A DNA stretch of 64,000 nt from the NCBI GenBank assembly GCA_902728285.1, contig CACVBU010001117.1:1054001-1118000 (forward strand), given 5' to 3'. Positions 24,554-36,095 of this stretch are shown here, in pieces; positions within the stretch are counted from its first letter, which is position 1, and every line of letters starts with the position of its first letter. A model generated the notes under the pieces. It saw only the letters and a list, made by a program, of their open reading frames with translations. It searched no databases and was not told the origin of the DNA. Made by a program: the position numbers and the translations under genes. This DNA is from Clytia hemisphaerica (taxonomy: Eukaryota > Cnidaria > Hydrozoa > Leptothecata > Clytiidae).

Positions 24554-25873
24554 AGTTACGGGTAAATCTCTTATTTGGAAACACAGGTCACAGGTCAGCT
24601 TTTTAATTATTGTAAAACATAGAGAAAATGATTGAAAAAAACTTGTTATTCCAGGCGTCCGCGCTCGATAGGATCGATCATCGGAACGGCTCGATGACGG
24701 ATCGATATGTGATCAATGGATTACTTATCAATCCGGATAGGAGATCGATAGAGGATCGATACTCAAGATTTTTTTAAGCTTATGATTAGTTATCGATCTA
24801 TCATCGATCTATCATCGATCTATCATCGATCTTTTATCGATCTTATCAACCCTATCGACAGCTTGGTAAAACCCGTGTGTTTTCATCATGAGAAATATCT
24901 CGCAAGTCATCAATGACGTAAGCAATTAACAAAAGAAAAAAAAGAAAGATCAAAGAGATTTTTTTAAACCAAGATTTAAGATACCTTCGCCAATCTTGGG
25001 AATCTCCATTTTTCGATATTTTATTAGCGCTTTTCGTGACGATTACTCTCATATAAATCTTATCACCACCAGGATTGGCGAAGTTTGTGAAGTTGAAGCA
25101 CACGAAGAATTGACTTTCTCAATCATCTGCGGTGGAGCTCAAGTTATCTGAAATTGGAATCGTCTAAAACACGATGTGCAATGGATTGTAACGAACGATG
25201 ATTGTTTATTTTAAAGTCGTTAAAAGTGCGAAGTAATTATCTTTGGAATAAATGAACTGAAAATCAATTAAAACGATGTAACAAAAAAGTTACAGAATTA
25301 TGTCAATTATGAACGACAGGTGAGACTTTTATTTATGGCTTTTATTCGCCAATACGATGACATGGTTTTTGGCTAATTTTACGAAAAGAAACACACCCCT
25401 GTCTCACATGTCCCGCATGTCTGTTAAAGAGTTTTTATGAATACGGGAAGATTGGCGAGTTTAGTTCGATTTTCCTTTGAGTTCAAGCTGCAAAAACATC
25501 TTTATAATGTTTCGATGTTTTTCCATTCGATGTAATTTTTACTTAGAAAGGACATGAGAATTTCGGTACGGTTTGCCTTTTAATTACCTTAAATTTCCAT
25601 TTGATGAGATAGGGATATGAAGGCCAAGTAGAAATAAAGAGCATTGAGAAATGTGAACTTTCATCGGGTAAAATTTTGACAGGCTCGGAGATGCTTCGGT
25701 CGAGGGCTTGAAAAAGCTGAAAGATGCTTATAACGATACTAACGGTGTATTTTACCTCTTTCATAGTCCTCCTGGTAGATTTCAAAACTTCACCGAGACA
25801 GGGGTGTATAAATCTTACATTTTACTTTAAGGAGACGGGGGTGTATAAATGCTAACTTTTCCCAGTTTTACAG

Positions 25874-26218
25874 ATGTTTTTTTCTGTCTTTAAACTTTCG
25901 CGAATGGCCCTTAAAAGAATTTTCAAAAAATGCTGTGGCGAAGGAATTTGTCCGCGCAGCCATACTTTCGATTTTCAGATGCGGAACATACGAAACTTGG
26001 AAAACGGGCATTGTGTGATAACGATGTTTCAGAACCCTGATCTTGCCACTCCATGCTTATTACTAGGTCTCCAGTGGTCTAGATTGGATGAATCACAACA
26101 ATTCTTTCGTGCTATTTTCATTTCAGTCATTTTTATTTTTTATGGGAACACAATTGCAATATCATTTATCCAGATGAGACGAGTATTTTCCACATTTTCC
26201 ACTGTCGTAATATCATAA
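25874..26218 (+). other. Unidentified 114-codon ORF inside the inverted-repeat element
   Basis: The frame encodes a basic start (MALKRIFKKCCGEGICPRS), a middle without known motifs and one hydrophobic segment (AIFISVIFIFYGNTIAISF) likely to span a membrane. It stops within the element, and an AATAAA-like signal follows about 300 bp later. I do not recognise it. It may be an exon of the element's own gene, a captured host fragment, or chance. Confidence 0.2.
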
Positions 26219-26884
26219 TGAAAGACATTTGTTGGCGAAGGCAAGAATCTGGAAACCTTCTGGAGAATACCTATGTGTCAGAGATCCGGTGAAATTTTCA
26301 TCCACACTGCAGGAAAAAGCTCCACCGGGGCGGCATTGAAACAGTGGTGCGTGTGCGTGAGAGAATGAAAAGAACGCCCAGAAAGAAAAGAAAGACCATC
26401 GAAGTTACAGTCTATATTCTTTTAACTTGATTGTAATGATCAGTGACCTCATTTTTAATTTTCGCCACTTTTTTTAATGTTTTATGTATTTCGTAACGTA
26501 TATTATTATGAATTGTTAAATTTAATAAAAAAGGTGGTTCTTATTTTCTTCTTCACGACTCTCGAGCAACACGCTCTCCCTGAACAGCTCATAATGGTAA
26601 CAATCGGTACCTAAATAAAGAAGAACAATTTAATAGTATTATCATTCATATGACTGTTAGAAGATCAATGGTACTGTAGATTTTTTAAGCTTGAAACTAT
26701 ATAGACAAATTGACAGTCGCTCAAAAGTCGGTAGATAAACTGCCGAAGTTAAGGTGACAAGAAACAACGCACACTAATTGATGAGAAGCACAAAAAACAA
26801 TCTAGATTTCAACATAGATGAGATAATATGTTTCATACATATAACAAATTGGCGTATTTGCCTGACGCGTTCTAGCTCATTTGC

Positions 26885-27112
26885 ACAGGGTCGGGAAAAC
26901 CCCTTGGGGTACTTAGGCAAATGGAGGGTACGGTATGTGCCACCCTTAAGGGTACCTTTTTGGATAAAGTCCCGGTAAGGGTCGGAAAATTCACAAAATT
27001 TTCCTTTGTTTTCTCCTTTTTAGTCCCGTTAAGGGTTTGAGGGTCGAATGTCGGGCGGTACCCCCTCTCGCCAGATCGCAACCCTAGTATCCTCCCCCGG
27101 TGGGAAACCCGT
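26885..27112. mobile_element. Foldback family E copy nested in the 3.5-kb element
   Basis: The left side reads TTGGGGTACTTAGGCAAATG, then GGTATGTGCCACCCTTAAGG. The right side carries the complementary GGGCGGTACCCCCTC. AAGGGTC/GGGTCG units recur between. The copies at 36672-36986 and 51267-51717 share the plan. The boundaries are approximate. Confidence 0.45.
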
Positions 27113-27827
27113 TAAGGATTTGCCTGACTGCCAAATATAGTCTATCTAAAATAGATGCAAATTTATGCCAATTTCATTCCATAAGTCATTTTGACATTAA
27201 GTTTTTCGAATACAGTCGCCTGGTATTCAACTTTTATAGCTTAAAAAGTCACTCACGCATTAAATGTAATGTGCCGTTTTTAATTCTCACTTGGGAATAC
27301 GGAATACGTAACCTGTTATGTCGTTTACGATTGATTCGTTTTTTTATACTACTTAATTGACAAGGAATTTACGATGTTCTCTACCGTTTTGACTTTCTCG
27401 ACGTCACGACTATGTGTAAGTACTTTCGTTTACATAATGAAAACACACGGGTTTTACCAAGCTGATCGACTCTTTCTAAAAATCGAGCTCTAATATTAAT
27501 CGATCTTTCTCGCTATCGATTACCTATCGACACCTATAGATTACCTATCGACACCTCTATTGATCCAATCAAAATATTGACCGTTTTTTTATATTGATTA
27601 ATCGATCCATTTCGATCTAATGGCGTCAAACCGGATTCACTTATCGGTACTTAAAGTATCTATCGGTATCTTTTCTTTCGACACGCTAAGAAAGCTCTGG
27701 GAAAAGGTCGGGGAAACTTTCAACATTAGAGCCTGAAAAATTAAATAAGCTTATTCGAGGATTTACGGGCTCGATGTATGATCGATACATGATCGATACA
27801 TGATAGATGCATAATCGATTTATAATC

Positions 27828-27972
27828 GATGACGAATCGATTAACGATCAATGACGAATCGATTAACGATCGATGACGAATCGATTAACGATCGATGACA
27901 AATCGATTAACAATCGATGACGAATCGATTAACAATCGATGACTAATCGATTAATGATCGATGACGAATCGA
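27828..27972. repeat. 22-bp tandem array (GATGACGAATCGATTAACGATC)
   Basis: About 6.5 head-to-tail copies of a 22-bp unit containing GACGAATCGATTAACGATC sit in the right subterminal part of the 3.5-kb element. Each unit contains ATCGAT palindromes. Such subterminal arrays are typical transposase-binding regions of DNA transposons. Confidence 0.85.
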
Positions 27973-28150
27973 TATACTCGATTGAAATACTAGCTCGATA
28001 ATGGATCAACGAAAGATCGATACTCAAGACTTTTTAATGGCTGAATCTTCCATCGATCTCCTATCCGGATCGATAAGTAATCCATCGATCACATATAGAT
28101 CCGTCATCGAGCCGTTCCGATGATCGATCCTATCGAGCGCGGACGCCTGG

Positions 28151-29740
28151 GTTATTGTCAAAAATATCATTCTGAAGGTATTTTAACGATCTAAAATCTT
28201 TTTAAAGGTCAAAATCTATCCATATGGTTTCTCGTTTTGTGCCATGTACCGTCAAATGCTCTAACTTGGGACTATCTGAAAAAAACATCGGGCAGCCATT
28301 TAGCCACCATTTCCACCGAACCTCCAAAGTCAATAATTAACATGACCATGAATCATAGATTGCAAATAATGTGAATACCATACAGTACTCTCCAAAAGTT
28401 TTTTTTGTAATAAGTGCAGTATATACTGTTTTTAAAAATGGCCCATGTGTGTTCATTTGAAAACAAAACTTTTTTTTGATAAAAACTATTCAAAATCGGG
28501 AAATTTTTGAAAAGTTTGATTTTAAATCGTGGGATTTCCCAAAGATAGATTGGAGAATCAACTTTAGTCTAGGAATTGAATATTTTTTCATCTTGATCAG
28601 TCTTGACAGGGGACCACTCCAAATTGGGATTTAGCAATAGGAGAAGAAAGCAAAAATATTAGGTTAAATATTTCAAATTAATCATCATTGTTTTTATGCT
28701 TCCTCGCCCCTCCAAAAAATATATTTGGGGACCTAAAAAATAATCTAAAATGGACAAGGTACCTTATTGAAGTATTCCCAAAATTAGGGGCACCTGATAT
28801 GTTTGGGGGCATTTCTTAAGGATCACCAAATTTTTTATAATCTGTTCATTAATCAATTTTTTTGTTAAACATTTTCTAAATTTGTCTTTCTGGCTTGTTC
28901 TTGTGTCTTGTGTGTACACCATTGAATTTTAAAAGTCCCAAAGTGGCAAGTGTTGAAACTGTTGGATGGTAAATGAAGCCACTTACTTCCCTTCCAAAAA
29001 GTTTGACCTGTCTCGGTCTTCCCAAAAATGCCAGATTGAAAGTAGAATCTATTGATGGATTAGAAAATTATGAAAATACTTTGTCCAGAAAATTAAATTA
29101 TTATGTTAATCACAGCAAAGGGCAGCAAGTAGATTGCATAGGAGGAGAAAATAACTGAAGATGATGAAAGAATGAATGAATGAATGAATGAATGAATGAA
29201 TGAAAGAAAAGCCTTTTATTCTTTAGACCTCAACAATAAAATGGGGAATTCAAAGGGTGCTACTTACATACACTATACATTTTTGGGATACACATTTGAT
29301 TAGGGGTACCTACTTTTTGGGTTCCTATATATTTTGGGTACCTGAACTCTGGGGGACCCTATAGTTTCCAGCAGGATATTGCTATTTAACAAGGACAGAA
29401 ACATTGTTAGGTAACATCTCAGGCTAGGAACTGCATCATTTCACCCTTCTTTTTCAGTCAGCGTTTGGTTATTTTTCTGTTATCTAATGGGAATCAAAAA
29501 TTATAGTTTTTAAACTAATACATCAATGTTATACACTGAAGTTCAAAAATTCTTACACAAAAATTGAAATCACCAAAAACTCATTTCAATTTGCCTAAGT
29601 ATATTTATAATGGTCAATGTCAGTGTAAAAATTTTTATGAGAGATTTTTTAAGGAAAGTTTTTGTTACAACAGGCTTCTACATGCCCAGCCTGTTAAAAT
29701 CTATTTCAAGATAATAATCCATTTATCGCTTCAATTAGGA
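28151..29740. other. Non-coding region with GAAT microsatellite
   Basis: This stretch contains a (GAAT)n microsatellite of about ten units at 29169-29207. It also has a run of GGGGACCTA / GGGTACCT-type motifs around 28720-29360 that looks like a degraded foldback. No supported gene. Confidence 0.4.
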
Positions 29741-29749
29741 AAATCATAC

Positions 29750-30496
29750 TCGGGTGAAACAAGGCATGTCCCAAATATATTTTGCGTGACGCACACCGCC
29801 TCCCATTATTCATTAACTTTCATATATAGTTCAAAAGAATCGTATCAACAAGAGGATTTCGAAAAGTACTGGGTCAAAAATTTACATCAAGCCAATCTCA
29901 AGATATCGGCCAAAAACTGATTTTGACGTTATAAAATACATAAAAAAAACACGTCAAAAAGACAATTTAAATGACGGCATTATTGAAAAAAGGCGATAAT
30001 TCCGATTAACTTACTACTATCAAAGCAAAATTTTGACTGGAGATGTAAATTAACAATTCTAAAATATTTCATGAAAAAAAATTTGAAAATTCATGATGAC
30101 GTCAGCAGTTTTTGACGTATTTTAATTTTTCCCGACAACAAATGACGTCATTCAAATTTTCTGAAAATTTTTGAACAAATATTTCAGAATCATTAATTTA
30201 CAACTCCAGTTAAAATTTGGTGTTGATTGCATTAATAAAATTGAAGTTATCGCTGTTTTTCAATAATGACGTCATTTGAATTTTACTTATGACGTGTTTT
30301 TTCGATTATTTTATAACGTCAAAATCAATCTTTGACCGATATCTTGAGATTGGCTTAGTGCAAATTTTTGACCCAGCACTTTTCGAAATCCGCTCGTTGA
30401 TATGATTCTTTTGAGCTATATATGAACGTTAAGGATTAATTGGAAGCGGTGCGCGTCACGCAAAATATATTTGGGACATGCCTAAACTCACCCGAG
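29750..30496. mobile_element. Large foldback palindrome (about 0.75 kb)
   Basis: The ends are TA|CTCGGGTGA and TCACCCGAG|TA. The two halves are complementary almost throughout: GGCATGTCCCAAATATATTT, GCGTGACGC, CCAATCTCAAGATATCGG and AATGACG motifs recur in inverse order. The centre is near 30120, next to TGACGTCA-type sequence. TA at both ends fits a TA target duplication. ORFs in it are palindrome artefacts. Confidence 0.85.
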
Positions 30497-30963
30497 TATT
30501 TATTCCTTTCGTCAAGTCAAATAAGAATAAAAGAGTAACTCGTAACCTTAAAGTGCAGACTAAAAAACTTTCTTGAATGTAAATTTTGAATGAAAATTTA
30601 AGTGTAGGTTAAACAATCTGAAAAATTCTGAAATTGAAGATACATAAGTGAAACCTTTTTTGCAATCCTTGAAAACATTTTTTCGAAAATTAGAGGTGAA
30701 AGAACAGCAAATCTAGAATATTGTATATTCTATATTATTATTTATTTTGAATCTGAAATCAGTCAATTTTCAAGGAGATATAATAATTGTTAGAATAATT
30801 AGAAAATATGCTGACAAAGTCAAAAAATTGCGAAGCGCCTCTGCCAAATAATTCGACTCAGTTCCCCACCAAATGCTCTTGATCAAATTAGAAGCCTACG
30901 GAAAAAGAAATAAGTTGCTTGAATGGATCAGATACTTCCTGAAGGATCAATTTCAGATACATG

Positions 30964-31250
30964 TTTTTTTTTTATAAGCATACAAAAATCCGAAAACAGG
31001 CTCAGAAATCCGAAAACAGGCTCAGAAATGCTTAGGTCGAAAGCTTAAGGCTGAAAAATGCTTGAGGGGATGCTTATATCTAAAGCATAAATTTAGGGAA
31101 ATACTGAAAATCGGTAAAATTCCAGCCAAAAAAAGCCAAAATCAGGAAAAAAACATTTTTCGTAGGCTCAAGTAATGCTTGCCATATGCTTAATTTTTCC
31201 CCATATCTGAGCCTAGATATGCTTATAAGTGCAATGCTTATAAAAAAAAA
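30964..31250. mobile_element. MITE family A inserted in the LINE remnant
   Basis: The element starts TTTTTTTTTATAAGCATAC and ends GCTTATAAAAAAAAA. The target duplication ACATG stands at 30959-30963 and 31251-31255. Excising the element with one ACATG rejoins the RT frame as QIH-VVKVNGVES, which shows the insertion point exactly. Confidence 0.9.
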
Positions 31251-31288
31251 ACATGTAGTTAAAGTAAATGGAGTTGAATCCGAAAAAC

Positions 31289-31616
31289 AACTACTTTAAT
31301 CGGATTAATTTTCGCGAGATTAAATTTTACGATTTCACGAATTTTTGCCATTTTTGCGAAATTAAAACTTGCGAACATGCGTTAGATTCCTGATTCCCAA
31401 ATTAAATCCACCACGAAACTTTTAAAATTGTATTTTGGCAGAGAAACTAGTTCCAAGTCTCCATTTATGGCAAAAAATGGCTATTTTCAGCTGTTTTCTG
31501 GCTTATTCGCAAAATTAAATTCACGCGAAATATTTCAAAACTCTGACTCGCGAAATTAAATCCAGAAAATTTCGCGATTTTTTTAGCTCGCGAAATTTAA
31601 TCTGGTTAAAGTAGTT
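31289..31616. mobile_element. MITE family G (TTCGCGAAATTAAAT repeats) inserted in the LINE remnant
   Basis: The ends are AACTACTTTAATCGGATTAA and the complement of AACTACTTTAACCAGATTAA. The interior has five to six copies of TTCGCGA(A/G)ATTAAAT in both orientations. It separates the RT segments ending ESEKQ and starting VLSGVLQ. A second copy is at 49549-49850. Confidence 0.8.
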
Positions 31617-32548
31617 CTTAGTGGAGTACTCCAAGGTAAGTACTCCTAGGGCAAGGGCCTACCCTTTTCGTTCTTTACATCAACGATTTACCAGATTCAA
31701 TTAAATCACAACTCTTTCTAATTTGCTGACGGCACTAAACTTTTCAATAAAGTAGAATCAATTGAAGATGCACTTATAATCCAGGAGGATATTGATCGAC
31801 TACAGAAATAGTCAGATACGTGGCTTTTAAAATTTCATCCCGAAAAATGTCATGTACTAACGTTAGGTAAGCCGAATATAATTAAACATGTACATCAATA
31901 CACACTCGGAGGAGATTTACTAAAACATGTACAATTCGAAAAGGATCTAGGAGTTATCTGTGACCAAAATCTCTCATTCGACCAACATATATCAAACCAA
32001 GTAAAAAAGGCAAACTCAATGGCTGGTCTAATTAGACAAACCTTCACGTCTCACTCCTGAATTATTCCGTAAACTTTACATAACATTTGTCAGGCCTCAC
32101 CTAGAATATACCCAAGTCATTTGGTCACCAAAACTGAAAAAAACACAAAAAACTTATAGAAGGTGTTCAGCGGCGCGTTACAAAAACAGTCAAAACATGT
32201 GGACGACTATGTTATGAAAGCAGACTACAAAGAATTGGAATCCCAAGTCTAAAATATAGGCGTGCGGTAAGTGATATTGTTGAGATCTTTAAAAATTTAA
32301 ATCATTATGAAAAATCGTGTGTTTCTAAGAAATTTAACCAACGAATAAGACCAATGAGAACACATAATTCTGAACTGGTAAGAATTTTGGGGAACGATGG
32401 TGTCCGTAGACCCCAGAGCAACTCTCTTTACTATCGGGGCATTCACAGTAGAATAGCCTACCTGAAAGTAGTTAAATCATCTACAATACAAGAGTTTAAA
32501 GAAAACCTCGGTCTAGCTTGGAAAGAAAAAATGTTTGAGTATGATTGA

Positions 32549-33531
32549 AATTATCACTATTGTTGCATATCTGTTTGAAGTTAACCCTTTGTAATAAACG
32601 AAACCAATGTATGAGCGATTCATAGAGGCCCATGTGCTTGCGGTGGCCTGGGAATCTGTAAAACATTATTATTAATAGCGCCTTTGTTTTCATGCATCTT
32701 TGGAACCAAAGAAAGTTTGGCTTTTCGAATTTATTTTTGATTTTAAAAAGGTGAAGTATGTATTACAAAAAGAAAGAAAGTTAAAATTCACTAAATGGAA
32801 ATTACTAACCTTGATTCCTTTTGTCCAAATCTTTGATGTCTGAAAAAATTTCATACTTCAGGATCATTTTTAGTGTTTTTTAGAGTTTGTATTTTCTGCT
32901 TTCTCCAGCTAGCACTGTTTTTAGATTTATTTTTTCATACATTAATCCTAATCCATTATGAAAAACAAGCAGAACTGTTTCATATTTTATAATCTGCTTT
33001 TTACAGTAAATTTTCATCTCAGGTTTCATATGATTCCAGTTATATTTATGGTAATGTATTGTATTTATGGTAATTTAGCACTTTTCAAATTTGCTAAGAA
33101 CCATTTTTTTTTTGCTGAACAGCAGTTTTTACACAACGTTTTTTGATTTTCAGGATTAAAATTTTCGTGTTTTTAACATGTATTTTAGTTTTTACACTTC
33201 ATTATTTTCTTCAGATTTCTCTTAACCTTTATTTACATTTAGGCTAAAATTGAGCTTCTTATTTTCAAGAAAATTCTGATAAAACCCTACTATCATTCCA
33301 GTCAATTATACTAGTTTATTGCACATTGTGTTGTATTTCTATTGTATTGCATTTACGATTTTCTCATGACAAAAAATTTAAATATAATATTAATGAGGAC
33401 ATATTTTGTTGGTATTTGGACAAAATAGTTGTTTCACAGATCATGAATGATATTTTCCATTTCATCATGGATATTTTTAACATTTTTGACAAAATTATAA
33501 CCTTAAAAGTATTCCCAATGGTTATGTAATA
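32549..33531. other. AT-rich non-coding stretch
   Basis: No gene is supported. Short ORFs here are Phe/Ile-rich by base composition. Confidence 0.4.
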
Positions 33532-33809
33532 CCGGGTGTCTCTGAAAAAACTTCCCCCTGTTTGATTCAATATTGCGAAAAAGTGAAAAAATATATTAGC
33601 TTGATTTTTTCTAAATCGTTTAGAGGAGGGTTTAACTTAAATTTTGGTATATCAAACTTTAAAATTGCATCATTAGATCAAAAGTTATGACAAAAAGAGT
33701 AAAAAAATCGTTTTCAAAAAGAGCGCAAAAAGACGAAAAAACAGGGTATATATATTACTTTTTCCCAATTTTTAATCAAACAGGGGGAAGTTTTTTCAGA
33801 GACACCCGG
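33532..33809. mobile_element. TA-flanked MITE with 40-bp inverted repeats
   Basis: It begins CCGGGTGTCTCTGAAAAAAC and ends with its complement; perfect or near-perfect inverted similarity extends about 38 bp (CTTCCCCCTGTTTGATT). TA flanks both sides. The terminal GGGTGTCTCTGAAAAA plus TA duplication suggests a Tc1/mariner-like origin. Non-coding, 278 bp. Confidence 0.85.
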
Positions 33810-34061
33810 TACATGATGCATACATTTTAATGCTTAAAAGCAGACATATATTGCATTTTCGTAAAGGACTTGAATATTGCTTGGGGATAAAATGACAATT
33901 GACAGGGCAGGTAAGATTGCTCTAAAAATGGCTGGTTGGTTCAGTTGCCAAATTCTATTATGGTAATATTCTTAGAATATTCTTATTTTTTTTGGCTTAT
34001 TTTTTTATTGTAATATTCTTCATAGTACATTCTAATAAACACACACACAAGATTCGGTCTA

Positions 34062-34272
34062 CACGTTTTTTATAAGAACATCCAAAATTTTAAACCTTCT
34101 GATGTTCTTAATCTTTTTAGTTTTAAGCCTAAAAATGTTTTTCATGTTCTTTTTTGTCCATTTTTCTAAGAAAAGGGTTCAAAGGGTCCAAAAAGCCTTA
34201 AAATGTTCTTAGACTTGTTCTTAACATCGAAGCCTTATGTTCTCATATAATTTGTTCCTATAAAAAAACGTG
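34062..34272. mobile_element. MITE family B copy
   Basis: TA|CACGTTTTTTATAAGAACA ... TTCCTATAAAAAAACGTG|TA. This is one of the better preserved copies. The G-tract element at 34279 inserted directly at its right edge, using GTAGCCA as target. Confidence 0.8.
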
Positions 34273-34278
34273 TAGCCA

Positions 34279-35252
34279 CAGGGGGGGGGGTCAGGATCCA
34301 GATACCAAACCCAGGGCCGGGGGGTGGTGTCAATTTTTTTTTTCAAATTTCAAAAAGTCAAGTTGGTATTGATACCAAAATGAGGGGGTGGGTCCCCCTT
34401 TTTTTGAAAATTAGGAAATCTTTAAGTTGGTATCGATACCAAAATGAGGGATTGGGTCCCCCTTTTTTCTAGTTTTTGCTGAATTTGAAATTGGTATCTG
34501 ACTTAAAATGTTGTATAATGTAAGTATAAAAACTTATTTGAATCGTTTACACTATACCCTGATTCCATATAAATACATTCTTCATTCTATAATTGAAATT
34601 AAATTTTTATTTAACTTTTGCTGCTCTCAATCCTTTCAATCAACCAAAATTCATTCAAAACTAGAGTGGAACAAATTGAAAATTTTTTAGTCGTGATAAA
34701 ATTTTTCTGTACATAACGTTCATCATATAGGCTATGTTACAAAGACTGTGCCTAATACAATGAGTTTTTTTATCTAGTCTAGTTTATCAACTAGTTTTTA
34801 TGAATTTGATACATTTTGCCAATTTTAGTTCAAGAAACTTAATTTATACGTTGTGTTAGAATGAGAAAAACTTGTTTTCATGTTTTCAGGAGTCTAAAGT
34901 GTGGTACATAATATAAGTGATTAATAAGAGGAATGTTCTTTGAATAAAAACATCCACAGATTTTGTTTAGCGTCCCTTGTATGCAGTATCCTATGCATAT
35001 AACTTCTTACAATTTTACTGATTGCCAATTTAGGGAGGGGGTGGGTCCCCCTTTTTCAGAAAAATCGAGATTTTCAAGTTCGTATCGATACCACTTTAGG
35101 GATGTGGGTCCCCTCTTTTTCAGAAAATCAGCATTTTCATGTTGGTATTGATACCAATTTAGGGGGTGGTGGTGTCTACTACTTTCAAATCTCGAAAAGT
35201 CAGGTTTTCGGGCCCTGGGTTGGTATCCTGGACCCTGACCCCCCCCCCCCTG
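34279..35252. mobile_element. hAT-like foldback with G-tract ends and GGTATCGATACC repeats
   Basis: The ends are CAGGGGGGGGGGTCAGGATC and a right end complementary to CAGGGGGGGGGGGGTCAGGG. The 7-bp GTAGCCA is repeated at 34272-34278 and 35253-35259. CAGGG...CCCTG ends with a 7-8-bp duplication fit the hAT superfamily. Each side carries copies of a roughly 65-bp unit with the palindrome TTGGTATCGATACCAA plus GGGGTGGGTCCCCCTTTTT. Between them (34500-35030) lies unrelated AT-rich sequence. Confidence 0.8.
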
Positions 35253-35259
35253 GTAGCCA

Positions 35260-35827
35260 AAAGAACTTTCGCTGGCATCACTGTTGGTTCCAGCTTAAAC
35301 CACAAAAGTTCCACCAATTTAGTTTTCTACTACACATCCGATTATCGTTTCCCTTTAAAATAGAATAGGTATTAGATTTTGAGATTATTATTAGTAATCA
35401 GTTCTTAATGAGTTTACCATGACAAACTATTTTATGACTGTGTACTTCGACCTTTAATTTGTTATATATCATCTTTGTTGAGCAAATACGATTTGTTTGA
35501 TTTTGTATTAAGATGATATTTGTAAATTGAGATTGAAAAGTTTATTAGCATTAGTGTTTGTGGTTATGTTAGTACAGGTCTGTCAAGATCTTTTTATTTG
35601 TTAAATCTTGATAATACAAAAAATGATAAGACTTTCCACTTCTCTGATTTCTTAAGATGTTGGTATTGAATGGGAAAGAGAGAGTAAGAGCAGATTAGAC
35701 GGGGAAATATCATCCTCAACTTTTCCAATACAGTATATAGTTTTGCTTCGAATTTGTAAGAATGATACAATGTTTGTACTATTATTGATATATATATGGT
35801 TCAATGAAATTGGTGTTCAAATGTTGT
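35260..35827. other. AT-rich non-coding stretch
   Basis: I see nothing gene-like or repetitive in this interval. Confidence 0.4.
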
Positions 35828-35830
35828 ATT

Positions 35831-36095
35831 GGGCTCTTCCAGAAAAAAATTGTATACGGGGGGTGGAGGATATAACAATTTTCAGTGATTTACCCCCCGG
35901 ACAAAGTGACTTTTGATCCCCTGGACAACGGGTCTCACCCCCCGGACAAGCATCACCTGACCCCCTGGACACCCGAAAATTAACCCCAACCAATTACCCC
36001 CCGGACAAGGTAAATTTTGACGAATTTTTGCTACCCCCCCCCCCCGTACAATATATCCTCCACCCGGGGTGTACGAACATTTTCTGGAAGGACCC
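35831..36095. mobile_element. Foldback family D copy
   Basis: It starts GGGCTCTTCCAGAAAAAAA and ends TTTTCTGGAAGGACCC, flanked by ATT on both sides. The interior carries five to six units of CCCC(C)GGACAA/CCCCTGGACA, and poly-C (about 36030) precedes the complementary ATCCTCCACCC arm. It shares its plan with 364-627. Confidence 0.75.

Larger units (their letters stand above)
24651..28150. mobile_element. 3.5-kb inverted-repeat DNA element rich in ATCGAT
   Basis: The termini are CCAGGCGTCCGCGCTCGATA and its exact complement, with inverted-repeat similarity continuing inward for more than 100 bp (CGGAACGGCTCGATGACGG, TACTCAAGA). GTTATT flanks both sides (24645-24650, 28151-28156), a perfect 6-bp target duplication. 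A second inverted pair (AACCCGTGTGTTTTCATCAT near 24870 and its complement near 27440) lies inside. The core holds short ORFs without recognisable transposase motifs, a poly(A)-signal-like AATAAAAAAGG near 26524, other foldbacks and a 22-bp tandem array. Superfamily unknown; I infer a non-autonomous carrier or a decayed autonomous element. Confidence 0.75.
30835..32548 (+). pseudogene. Decayed LINE (CR1/L2-like) reverse transcriptase with nested insertions
   Basis: The palm begins FDSVPHQMLLIKLEAYG with LLEWIRYFL. After two inserted elements it resumes at VLSGVLQG, a relative of the usual SGVPQGS motif. The region around the catalytic pair reads FADG-TKLF, so the second Asp of FADD is lost. 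Thumb sequences follow: WLLKFHPEKCHVLTLG, LGVICDQNLSFDQHI, HLEYTQVIWSP, GIPSLKYRRA and a C-terminal FKENLGLAW before the stop near 32548. Stops and frameshifts interrupt it. It is a dead copy lacking the endonuclease half. Clade judged by motif style. Confidence 0.85.

Noticed and set aside
29564..29920. 118-codon ORF
   Set aside because: It overlaps the left arm of the foldback palindrome, with complementary sequence in the right arm; no protein signature.
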